64,000 nt of DNA, taken from positions 9,672,696-9,736,695 of the forward strand of contig JAIUCV010000022.1 in assembly GCA_026724425.1 (NCBI GenBank), written 5' to 3'. The DNA comes from Erythrophleum ivorense (lineage: Eukaryota > Streptophyta > Magnoliopsida > Fabales > Fabaceae). The position numbers and the translations under genes are program-made. This document shows, one piece after another, positions 25,986 through 36,643 of this stretch. The notes below the pieces were generated by a model. That model was not told where the DNA came from and did no database searches. It was given only the letters and a program-made list of their open reading frames with translations. Position 1 is the stretch's first letter. The number at the start of each line of letters is the position of its first letter.

Positions 25986-26550
25986 TCCTTTATTGGTATC
26001 AAAGCCTAATTAGCTTTAATTTCTATCCTCATGTGTTTTAAATATGATTATAATGTGTTAATTTCTTGTATTTGCAATTAAAATTGCTTAATAACACATA
26101 TGTTCATAATTGAACCTTAAAATCCCTTTAGTTGAGAAATTTGAGGAACCATCTAAGGCTAAGATTTTTATACTATATGTAGCCTATAAGATGGGAGTAT
26201 GTGGTGGAAATTTGGAAGAATATCGGCTAGCCATTAAGGAGAAATTTGGATTGGAGGGTTCTAAAAAATAGTGGTGAAATGACCAATTTTCAAGGGTTGG
26301 CATTCTCACCATAGATCACTAATCGATGTAAATCATATATGAATAGAAAGTATGTTAAACAAACTTTCCAACAATACCTATTTAGTCCAATTTAGATGAA
26401 AATTAAGTGAGATATAATCCATCAAAGTAGAGGCCTTAGAATTATTTTGCTAAAAAAAAGGTTCAAAGAACCCACTATCAAGGGGTTGGCTTTCCCTTTT
26501 CATACTATGACTCTTTTGTATGCCTTATATTGGAAAGTTCATTCTACAAA
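25986..26550 (+). mobile_element. Second, truncated copy of the J leader region
   Basis: It matches 19132-19690 by eye, for example CCTCATGTGTTTTAAATATG and ATTGCTTAATAACACATATG. It breaks off into a third LTR fragment after about 560 bases. Confidence 0.65.
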
Positions 26551-26554
26551 TCAT

Positions 26555-26690
26555 ATATGGTGATTTATATTGTGGAAAAGTGATCAAAGTCTGTCTTGTG
26601 ATTCTGATCCAAAATCATATGCAACAGATAATTTTACAATACTCAGCTTCCATAAAATTAAGTACCTTAGAACTTTCTTCAATATCTTTA
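26555..26690 (+). repeat. Third LTR fragment of element J
   Basis: TATTGTGGAAAAGTGATCAA and the sequence after it match the 3' third of both J LTRs (25870-25985 and about 19020-19131). The 5' part of this LTR is missing. Confidence 0.6.
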
Positions 26691-26699
26691 TTTACACTT

Positions 26700-27600
26700 A
26701 TCACTTTAGTTGCTCCATATGACAAATTGTACCATTTTCCCATATATAATTAATTAACAATCCAAGAATTGGATTTTGGAAAAGAGGATGAGATGGAGTA
26801 GAAGTATAAAACGTAGAAAAAGAAAGGAAATCATAATTATTATAAAAGGAGCAATATAATAATTATAGGTAACAAAATAAAAATTTTAACCATTCCAAAA
26901 TAGTAAAATATATATCTTAATAAAATGAGGCAAAAGGATAATATTCTTCTAAATTTAAATACTAAAATTGATAACTAATATCTTTTGGGGCATTATGCCC
27001 CCTCCTCTTACCAAAGAAAAAAAAGTGATAAATAATACTTAATATTAAATATTTTGATAAACTAATTACAAATCTTAGTTATCTCAAATAATAATTAAAT
27101 CATTAATTAATAAAATAAATAATATTTATTCTCTCTCATCTTTTTTTTTTTTTATGGCCAAATCCTCTCCCATCTTATTGCATTTGGAAGTTGGTCAATT
27201 GTGGCATATTGTATTTATTCTATATAAGTGGTAATAAGAACCTTCTACCAAAAAAAAAAAGAGTAAATTATGCTAATCTCTCATGAGATTTTCCCAGATT
27301 ACACGTGATAACCCTTTTTTGGTCAAAAATTACATTCGAATCACTTAACATTTTAATATATATTACAAAATCCTCTTCTCCAATTTATTCTATATAAAGA
27401 AGTTAACTTTTTGCATAATATAAAACTATGATTTCTTGTTTATATAACATTAATAATAGTTAAGTGATTTTATTTTTAGAATAAATGTATATTTTGTAAA
27501 AAAATAGAAAAAAATCAAGTATACTTTTTGAAACAAAAGGAGATATCATGTATAATTTAATCAAATTTTAAAAAACTTTAGTATAATTTACTTTTGAAAA
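26700..27600. other. A+T-rich sequence, no gene seen
   Basis: A+T-rich DNA with homopolymer runs near 27140 and 27250. No coding sequence or clear repeat family was recognised. It forms the upstream flank of the sugar transporter gene. Confidence 0.4.
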
Positions 27601-28033
27601 ACAAAGTGCTGAGTCTCCCTAAAATTCTTAATCTTGATTTAATGGCCATGTTTAACTGATTCACTTTTTCAGAAACTAGTCACCACAAGCAAGCATCAGG
27701 CTCCCGAGAAATTTGGCGTGGGGTCGTTAGTTTCTTTTGACTTCTAAATTTAATATTTTGAAAAGAAAGAAGGTTCCATTATAGTTGAAGCTAAAGTAGG
27801 AGAATGATAGGGAGAGTTTTTGTTTAATTTGATGACAAAGAGAACCAATATCTGAGTTTTCAAATTTGATCTGGGAATTCGTGTGTCGTTCAAATAAGGT
27901 GGATTAATTGTCGTCTTTTTGATACAGTGCTGGGTTTGCACATTAATTGAGCTCGATGTTGATCTACTTTGAGTAGCAGTGATCAACACTTTGTTGTTGG
28001 TTTGATTCTTTGCTTTTTCAGACAGGGAAAAAA
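27601..28033 (+). promoter_or_regulatory. Upstream region and 5' leader of the TST gene
   Basis: The composition becomes less A+T-extreme from about 27650 to the start codon, as expected for promoter and leader. No convincing TATA box could be fixed, and the transcription start is not known. Confidence 0.35.
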
Positions 28034-30359
28034 ATGAGGGAAGTTGTGATTGTTGCAGTTTCTTCTACGCTTGGGAATTTGTTGATTGGATGGGATAGTT
28101 CAACCATTGCAGGTTTCATCCCTTTCTTCTTCTTCTTCTTTTTAAATATATGTTAAAGCCAAAATATAATTTTAATTTTTTTAATTTTATTTTAGATTTT
28201 ACTTTCATTTTTTATCTTCATTTTTTTTAATTTGGTTCTTAAATTTATCTCAATTTCACTTTCATTCCTTAACTTCATTTTTTTTCCAATTTTACTCCAT
28301 TAACTTCATTTTAGGTTTTATTTTCATCTCTTAATTTTATTTATTTCAATATGGTATTATAACTTTATTTTAGACTCTACTTTCATCCATTAATTACATT
28401 TTGTTCAAATTTTCTTATTTAACTTGTAAAAACCACTAAAATATTTTTTTCCCTTAACGTGGTCAAATTAAAATGTTTAATAGAAAAGTCTTGTATAGCT
28501 TTTTAATGTTAAAGGAAAAGAAATATTTAAGAGTTTAAGAGTCAAATTCGGACAAATTAAAATATAAAGACAAAAGTAAAGTTTAAGATAAAATTAAGAG
28601 ATTAAATTAGAGTCAAATAAAGTTAACAGATAAAGGTGAAACTTAAAATAAAATTAAAAAAATAAATTAAAACCAAATGATATTAAAGGATTAAAGTAGA
28701 ATTTAAGATAAAGTTAAGAAACTAAATCATATGGGGTTAAAAAAGTAAAAGGAAAACCTCTAATAAAATTATCCTAAGAGTAAAAGCCCTAATAAAATTG
28801 ACGAATAAAAATGCGTTTTTGCCATTGTTAATTAATGGGTATAACGTTGCAGGGGGCATGTCTTACATCAAGAAAGAGTTCAAGTTGGAAAGTAATCCCA
28901 GAATGGAAGGGCTGATTGTGTCGATGACGTTTTTGGCTGGGACTTTGATGACGACATTCTCGGGAAGCGCCAGTGACATGTTTGGACGACGTACGATGTT
29001 GATAATATCATCAACGACGTATATCTCGAGCGGTCTGGTGATGTTGTGGGCTCCAAATGTGTATGTAGTTTTAGTGTCGAGGCTATTGAGTGGTGTGGCC
29101 ATTGCTCTCGCCGTCACTCTCACTCCTCTCTACATATCCGAGATTTCACCTCCTGATATTAGAGGCCAACTCAATACTGTGACACAGTTGTCTTGTTCTT
29201 TGGGAATGTTCCTGGCCTACTGTTTGGTGTTCTTCATGTCTTTGAAGGAATCACCTAGTTGGAGACTCATGCTTGGCATTATTGCTCTTCCTTCTGTTGC
29301 TTATTTCCTTCTCACCATGTTCTACCTCCCTGAATCTCCACGATGGCTTGTCACCAAAGGTCGACTTCTTGATGCCAAAACCGTCTTACAAAGAATACGT
29401 GGCAACCACGATGTTTCAGGTGATCAGCTCACACACTATTTGGATTTTTTTCATGTGAAATCATACTAAAGCTAGTATCTTTCTTGATTTTAATTATTCA
29501 ATTTTATGGGGTCAGCATTCTTTTTAGAAAAGCATTAATTTGAAACAGTTTACTTGCTAAAGGTTTGAAACCTAAATCTCTGGGAAACTTTTTTCGATTC
29601 AGATTATGGGTTTAGAGTTTATCTTTCATTTTCTTTGACCTTCTAAACCAATGTTACTAATAGGAGGTTGGGTAATACTTAAAAAAAAACCTTGAGTTTG
29701 ACCCATTTTTTAAGATGTATTACTTAAAAAAATGGGTTCTTTTTATTTGGATCTATATTAAATTTTTGTCAAACTCGGCCTGTTGAACTAAGCAGACTCT
29801 TTTACCCTGATCAAGTATACTCTAATGAAATTCAAAAAAAATTAAAATTTTGCATATTTTTACACTATTAGTTTTGTTAACTTTTACACAGCAATTTTAT
29901 TCTTTTTCTAACGTTTAGTTATTATATACACTAAACATGTATGTTAAATAGTATGATATCTTTTATTTTGATAAAGAATATAAGATAATGGTATGTCAAA
30001 CAGTTTCCTAAACTACAAAAAATAAATAAACTAAGCCAATAAAAGAGAAAAATATGTAAGCATACATGAGATATACTTTAAGTGAAATCCAATATATGTT
30101 AACATATCTTTTTATAGTTGGCTTGTTCTACTTAATATATGAAAAGATTCTTAGATAAATTCAATAATAAAAAAATAAGAATAGATCAAGGGAATGATGA
30201 AAAACACATTTTTAAACTACACATGAAAATACTTGCATTACATAGACTCTACCTAGGAATTTTTCTTAAATGCGCGTGTGTGTATTTTCTTTTCTTAAAC
30301 CAAATCAATCATTAAGCGCATGAAATAGTTTAATTTACGTGGAATTCAATATGATATGT

Positions 30360-30403
<44 letters not shown>

Positions 30404-33400
30404 CCATATTTTGCTTGGACTATAAAAAGATAGAAAGCAAAGAATGAGATGGCGATGTTACAGGGGAGTTGGCTTTGCTAGTGGAGGGTCTATGCCCAGG
30501 GGGTGAAAGCACATGCTTAGAAGAGTACATGGTAGCGCCAGCCACTGAGGTGAGTCTTCCCATTGAAGCAGGAGGGAAAGAGTGTATCAAGTTATACGGA
30601 CCCAACGAGGGGGGATTATCAATGGTGGCCCAACCAGTAAATGCACAGGGAAGCAGCATCATGATGTCATTGTCTATGTCTCGCCAAGCAAGCATCAGCC
30701 AGAGCCCCAGTCTCAAGGACCCCATTGTCACTCTCTTCGGAAGCATGCACGTCGACGTCAATTTGTCCGAAGCCGCAGGAAGCGGCATTCTCACCGAACC
30801 CACCGGAACCAGCGACAACCTTCAGCTTCACACTCCATTGTTACTCTCACGTCAGGCTAGTGCCACAGACAGGTCCCAGGCAGTAGTACCTAGGAACACA
30901 GACATAGGTGGAGGATGGCAATTGGTGTATAAAGCAGCAGCAGGAGCAGCGGGAGGTCATCAGTATCAGAGGGTGTATTTGCATGCAGAAGCAGGAGGAG
31001 GAGGAAGTGGGGTTTCCCAGAAAGCAGCTTCGTTTCTCTCGACTTCAGGGTTGGATTTGAGTATGGATGGGGAAGCATCGGCGTTTCCCGCGTCTGCACT
31101 GGTGAGTCAGTCGGCTCTTGGGATTAGTAAGGACATGGCCAAGGCCATGAATGAAATAACTGCTGCTCAAGATGTTGCTGCTAAACCTCCTGCTTGGACA
31201 CCGGGCGTCAAGCGTGCCTTGATTGTTGGAATTGGACTTCAAGTTCTTCAGCAGGTAAAACTTTAATGTCAAACTTCGTAATTTGCTGACTTAAACATTC
31301 TTTGTATATTTACTTTGTTGTCGGTAATCTCACTCAAATTTGGCATCTGAATTTGTAAAATTTAAAATTTTGAAAGGAAATATAACAAAGAGACAAAATT
31401 TGATCATTTTATAAAATATGAAGACAAGATTATTATTTAATTTAAAATTTTAGAGACTGAAGTGAAATTTGTTTGAAAATAGAGGGATCAAAATTGTTAT
31501 TAAGCCAACTTTATGTCTATTTATGCTTTAAAATTATGCTTGAATGCCAAAATTCTAAGAAGAAGCTGTAGGTTATCTCTCGGTTATTAGAGACGGCTTC
31601 TAATTATGAAAATAAAAAATGATGGCAAGTTAGTGGCGCCCTTACTGATGGCGTTGATGTAGCTCGATGTTATCAATTGAACTAACCTTTGTCAACATGC
31701 ACTTACTTGATTTGCATTGCATTCATCTTCAAACTTTAAGCTGTGAAATATTGGCCAGAATCCTAGGAGGTAGCAGTTCCTTATCTCTCGATTATACACC
31801 TTTTTCTTTAATCACATGTTTTAACATCAGAGAAACACAGAGAAAACCACACCACACACAGCACAAAACTCCATAAGGACAAAATATTCGATCGTTGAGC
31901 AAACCAAACATTCTTCTATGGGAGATCTTTACCTACCTCTACTCTAGGTTGGCATACTGTATGCAATACTTTCGATATCATGATGATGAAAATTGAATTA
32001 AACTAGCCGATCATACTAGAAAACTAGTGAACCAATGATGATTGTGATTTATTTTACTCTCAAGATTGAGTAAGGAAAAACTAGTTAAAAATTGGCCAAA
32101 TCAATAAAAACTGATAAAAATTAATTGTTTAACATTGAATAGTCAAAACTCAAATTTTGATATTTGATTTTTTTTGGGTCTAAAAGAGAGTTTTGGCATT
32201 TTGCTAAAACGATTTATAATATTTTACATATCTGATTTAACTTATTTCATGTAGATTTGTTGTCATATATAAAATATTTTTTTTAAATATTATATTATAA
32301 TATATTATTAATTTAATTAATTTTAAAAATTATATATTTTTATAATTTTTTATACATATTTAAAGAAATAAATAGACCACAGTTGGATCATTGAACTATG
32401 ATCTACTCCTTTATCCCAATTCAATGTCCAGTTAAATTTTTTAAGCATTGTTTAATATACATGTTTTATAATTTGACTTTGATCTTTTAGCACTTCTCTA
32501 TGTATAAAAAAACGTCCCAAGACTCTTAATTGCTTGTTCTATTCTCTCCTTTCCTCATCCTGTTTTTGTTGTCATTTTACAAGATTCAAGAAAAAAAAAA
32601 AGAAAACAAAAAAGGGCCAAAGGAATCATGTATCCATTGATTAACAATTTTACATTAAGCTAGCAATCAGCTTTCAACAAAATTCTTGGGTATATGCTAA
32701 GTACATAGTGTTGTCACCTGGTATTGTTTATCAAAAAGGGTATATAAGCTTGAAAATTTTTGTGATTGTGATTGTGATTCTTGAAAGGAAAATTGAAATG
32801 TGTATATTGCAGGCTGCTGGCATAAATGGGTTTCTGTACTATGGTCCTCAGGTTCTTGAAAAGGCAGGAGTCGGGGCTCTTCTTTCCAATTTGGGCATTA
32901 GTTCAACATCTGCTTCTTTACTCGTAAATGTCATCATAACATTCTGTATGCTTCCTTGTATAGCTATTTCTATGAAGCTCATGGATATTGCTGGCAGAAG
33001 GTATATATGTCTAAATTCTCTCATTTACAGCCCTTTTATAATTCGTTGTTTTGCTTAGGAAAATTTATCCCCAGAATTAAAATTTAATTATACAATACGT
33101 ACATGAATTTTAAAATTTAACAAAATATTTTCTTGAACTTTTGACTAAAATAAACAGGAGAAACTGCATATAAGACCCATAACTATAATTATATTTTGGC
33201 ACTGCAAAGGAAACATTTCATCCCAAGAACTGTTACAAATAGTTAAAATGTCATATATTAGCTAAAATTAACATTTAAACACAACATGATTTATCATGTG
33301 ACACCTTTTGTCTCCATCATCTTCCTGAATTTTCCCCAACACAAATTCTAATTTGCGTTATCTCCCAAATCACGTTGTTTTTAGACATTCATTTTTACTT

Positions 33401-34311
33401 ATAGGTAGATTTTCACTTTTCATAATAATTTAGGGGGTAAAATGTTACATTTTAATATTTGGATATCAAAGTTATAGTTAGACTATAATTTAAGGGGATT
33501 ATTTGTAGTTTTCCAAACAAAAATTAATGTCAAGAAACCACGTGATTTTAACTATAAAGGCAATGTTTGGCTTAACTCAATGTTGGACTTGCAAAAAAGT
33601 TTTCTTTTGCTCCAAAAGTTTATTGGTAATTTACATTTTAAAATTCATATATCGTCTGCAATTAGTTTCTTAAATGCTAAACAAGTTTGAGCTCAACAGC
33701 TAAGAAGCCTTTACAATGTCAAGAGTTTGGGCACACGGACAACCTTAATGCCTTGAGCAAGATCATTATTAAGCTTTAGTTCAAAGCAGTTTCTTTTTCT
33801 AAATTATCCACTGATATGTGTCTCATGAAAATTAAATGACATGAATTGCAGGTCAATAATGCTGTACACCGTGCCCATTCTGATAGTGTGTCTGGTAGTA
33901 CTAGTGGTGCGTGACTACATGAACATGAGTTCTGTGCTGAATGCAGCAATAACTGCTCTTAGTGTAGTGGTGTACGAAAGCGTGTTCTGCATGGGATTTG
34001 GAGTGATTCCAAACATCATGTGTGCAGAAATCTTCCCTACCAGTGTTCGTGGAATCTGCATTTCTATATGCTGCGTTGCCTTTTGGATCGCAACCTTGAT
34101 CCTCACTTCTGTCTTCCCTTCCTTGCTTCAACTCCTTGGTCTCTCCGGTGTGTTTGAATTGTTTGTTGTTGGATGCATCATCTCCTGGCTTTTTGTTTAC
34201 TTGAAAGTCCCTGAAACTAAAGGCATGCCTTTAGAAGTCATTACTGAGTTCTTCGCCATTGGTGCCAACCCTGGCTCTGATCCTGCTACTTTTGCTGGAA
34301 TCAGAAACTGA
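28034..34311 (+). CDS. TST: Tonoplast sugar transporter (TST/TMT, monosaccharide-sensing protein family)
   Basis: Major-facilitator sugar transporter; family members load hexoses or sucrose into the vacuole in exchange for protons. Exons read here: 28034-28112, 28853-29419, 30464-31254, 32813-33000, 33852-34311. All introns are GT-AG and joining keeps one frame of 694 codons plus TGA. Residues 1-215 hold the first helices with DMFGRR (68-73) and PESPRW (185-190). Residues about 216-460 form the long hydrophilic loop that marks this family (LVEGL, SRQAS, GGGWQL, ALVSQSAL). The second half holds LQQAAGING, GRR, FPTSVRG and PETKGMPLEVI before the tail AGIRN. At 694 residues it is slightly shorter than the usual 730 or so, mainly in the loop. 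Unusual residues are YYGPQ where most members have YYTPQ, and AAGING for FSGING. SVRG and AIPN/VIPN-type words recall the TMT3 branch, but orthology is not settled. Confidence 0.93.
28145..28795. repeat. Fold-back (inverted-repeat) element in intron 1 of the TST gene
   Basis: The left arm, about 28150-28400, is T-rich with a loose 45-60-base repeat (TTTTACTTTCATTTTTTATC, TTAACTTCATTTT). The right arm, about 28545-28790, is its approximate reverse complement (AAGATAAAATTAAGAGATTA, AAAGTAAAGTTTAAG). A central spacer of about 150 bases separates them. No transposase is present. It fills most of the 740-base intron. Confidence 0.55.
30362..30403. repeat. Compound (AC)n(AT)n microsatellite in TST intron 2
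   Basis: A run of about 15 AC units passes directly into about 6 AT units. It lies 60 bases upstream of the exon 3 acceptor. Length polymorphism is likely. Confidence 0.9.
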
Positions 34312-34502
34312 TTATATCGAATTTGGATTTTCTCCATTGTGGTTTTGCAGTTGGAGTGAGAAAAGAGTGGGTGCATTCTTTCTTTCTTTCCTCAACTGCA
34401 CAAGGTGCAGTACATCTAACTTTATCATCCGGAGAAGAAGATCATTGACATGACTTGGTTTTGATTCTCGCATGTCAGATTGTGAGTTGCTTCTTTTTTT
34501 TT

Positions 34503-34515
34503 GGGGGGGGGGGGG
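34503..34515 (+). repeat. G13 homopolymer in the TST 3' region
   Basis: Thirteen consecutive G follow nine T, about 190 bases after the stop codon and probably inside the 3' untranslated region. Such a run is unusual in this A+T-rich sequence and is also a common site of sequencing error. Confidence 0.85.
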
Positions 34516-34755
34516 TGGAAGACTGAAAGTATTTGTTTTTTTTTTTCTTTTTACAGAAATTTTGCAGTGAGAGGAAAGGAGTATCTATACATCTACTTAC
34601 GTACTTGTAATTAATTGATTAGTCTTAGTGCGGAGAATTTCGTCATTACATTCTGCTTTTTCTTTCTATATTTTCAATACTCCTTGATGATGGATTTTTC
34701 TGTCTCCATTTCTGATCATCTGTTTTCTTTAAAAAAAAATATTAGTGAGGACTTC

Positions 34756-34761
34756 AATAAA
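34756..34761 (+). terminator. Candidate polyadenylation signal AATAAA
   Basis: AATAAA lies about 445 bases after the TST stop. Plant poly(A) signals are weakly conserved, so this is only a candidate. Confidence 0.25.
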
Positions 34762-34811
34762 TTTTATGAGCCTATAACAACTAAGGGAAGGAAAAAAAAT
34801 CAGATGTAATC

Positions 34812-36420
34812 GACGATTTAGCTCAATTTAGGAGAATGAGATTGTATCTTTTGAAAAAAAAAAATGCGAGTCTAATTGAATTCTCTAAAGGAGCATCTAA
34901 AAGTAAAAAAATTTAGATGCACCTTAAAGATATAGAATGTGCTTCTTAAGAAAGGAATAATTTGGAAAAAGTTCAAAGAAAAAAAAAAGTTGTAGTAGCT
35001 TGGGCCTCGTATGGTGCGCTGTAGAAAAGTAGATAGAATAGTATAAACTAATTCAATGCTTGGTTATATAGCGTTCGGTGTGCGCAGAGTATTGTATCGC
35101 AATTAAGACTTCTTATACGGTTATCATTGTATAATGCACTGTCAACCCACCAAGGAATGGATATGCCATGAGAATACACCTTGTATAACTTTTTTTGATA
35201 AAAAATTGTTCTATTATCAATTGCTAATATATTATCATATCATTATCATTACTACTTTTGTCATCACTTTGCCACCACCACACTCTTTGATTGTTATCAT
35301 CCCACTACCTCCATCATCACTGTTATTACCATAATTATTATTGTCTTGCTACCACTGCTACTATAATATTTGATATTATGGCTGCCACCATTATTATTTT
35401 CACTCTCAGTGCATCATAAATTAATTTGTGGGATAGTGAGAAGAATCTAAATAATAGAGAATATTGAAAATCCAGTCATTCAAAGGCACAGACTAAGTTT
35501 ATTTACCTTTGCACAAATTTATTTAGTTCATTGATGGCAGCAGGATGCTTCTATTTGCTACTTCGTTTACTATAAGAAAATCCTTCCATCTGATGTTGCC
35601 TCCTTTTAGGTGCGAATGAAAATTGACGCCAAATGAAAGAAGAAAATTTTAGAGGAAACATAGAAAGAGAGCTCAAAATTAAGCCAAAATTTCATACTCT
35701 TGCATTTCAATAGTTGAATCAAAATGCACCATTTTGAAAGGTTTTGAATGAAGTTCATTTTTGTCCATTCATCCACAACGTTCAATTTATCAACGCAAAC
35801 AAATAAGTCATGTCTCCCTAAACTAATCGAAACACATCGTTTTGTCGCAATTTAAAGGAACTTTAAATACAGCCAATTTATAGGATTTGATTTTGATTGA
35901 AATGTATTGATTTTTCACACTTTAGAAAAAAATTAATGTTGCATAGTTAAAAGAGAAAAATATTAAAAATGTGAAATTAATATTGACAAGCAATCAACAT
36001 TAAAAGTTTTTTAGTTCTTTTAGTTTTTATTGCATCTCATATAATATTGTAGAAAATTTATTTGAAAAGATTAGCAACATTATTCTGATTTGAATGTTTG
36101 GGATTTAGATTCTCCATATTTAAGGTGAGATTGTCAATTTACGAGAATAAAAGAGAAAAGAAAAAATGATGAAAAATTTTCTATTTTATATCACTCTCCT
36201 TTTTATTGTATAATATTACAAAGATTTATACAAAAGCGTTTGGATCTTTGGCACAAAAATATAGGCACAAAAAAAAAGTATCTGAATTCTTTCTATTTAA
36301 ACATGCAATATAAAAAAAATTAAAAAAAAGGATAAAAAAAACTGTTTTTGTTTGTTTTTGTCACACTCGTTCTCAATAGAGCACTAGAGAAGGTAAGGGC
36401 CCAAAAAAAAAACTTTAATA
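34812..36420. other. Intergenic, with a low-complexity CAC/ATT-rich tract
   Basis: No gene was recognised between the TST and p34 genes. From about 35225 to 35400 the sequence is built of ATTATTA, CCACCA and ATCATC triplet-like words. Homopolymer A runs lie at 36270-36335. Confidence 0.5.
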
Positions 36421-36431
36421 TCCATTAGAAA

Positions 36432-36440
36432 TGACGTGGC
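36432..36440 (+). promoter_or_regulatory. ACGT element (TGACGTGGC) upstream of the p34 gene
   Basis: TGACGTGGC contains the ACGTGGC core recognised by plant bZIP factors. It lies about 200 bases before the start codon in an otherwise G+C-richer promoter segment. Function is inferred from motif only. Confidence 0.35.
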
Positions 36441-36643
36441 GCAGCAGGACGGGGTAAGAGATAGAGCGCACCGATAATTCTCTACATGCTGGGGGAGGAG
36501 ATTATTGCAGCACCTCTGCGAAGTACGAGCAGATGTTAGAATTGGGGAATCGTGGAAGGCGGTGGCAAGCTCACTCCCTAGGGATTTAGACAAGAGAATC
36601 AAAACCATTCTTCAAGAAGTGAAATTCAAACTCGGTAGTGAAA

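Noticed and set aside
28798..28852. Extra N-terminal codons before the second TST exon
   Set aside because: This is intron sequence ending in a proper GT-AG acceptor. The true first exon at 28034-28112 carries the conserved first helix and joins in frame.
30420..30818. 132-codon minus-strand ORF
   Set aside because: Antisense to exon 3 of the sugar transporter, which codes for the conserved loop on the + strand.
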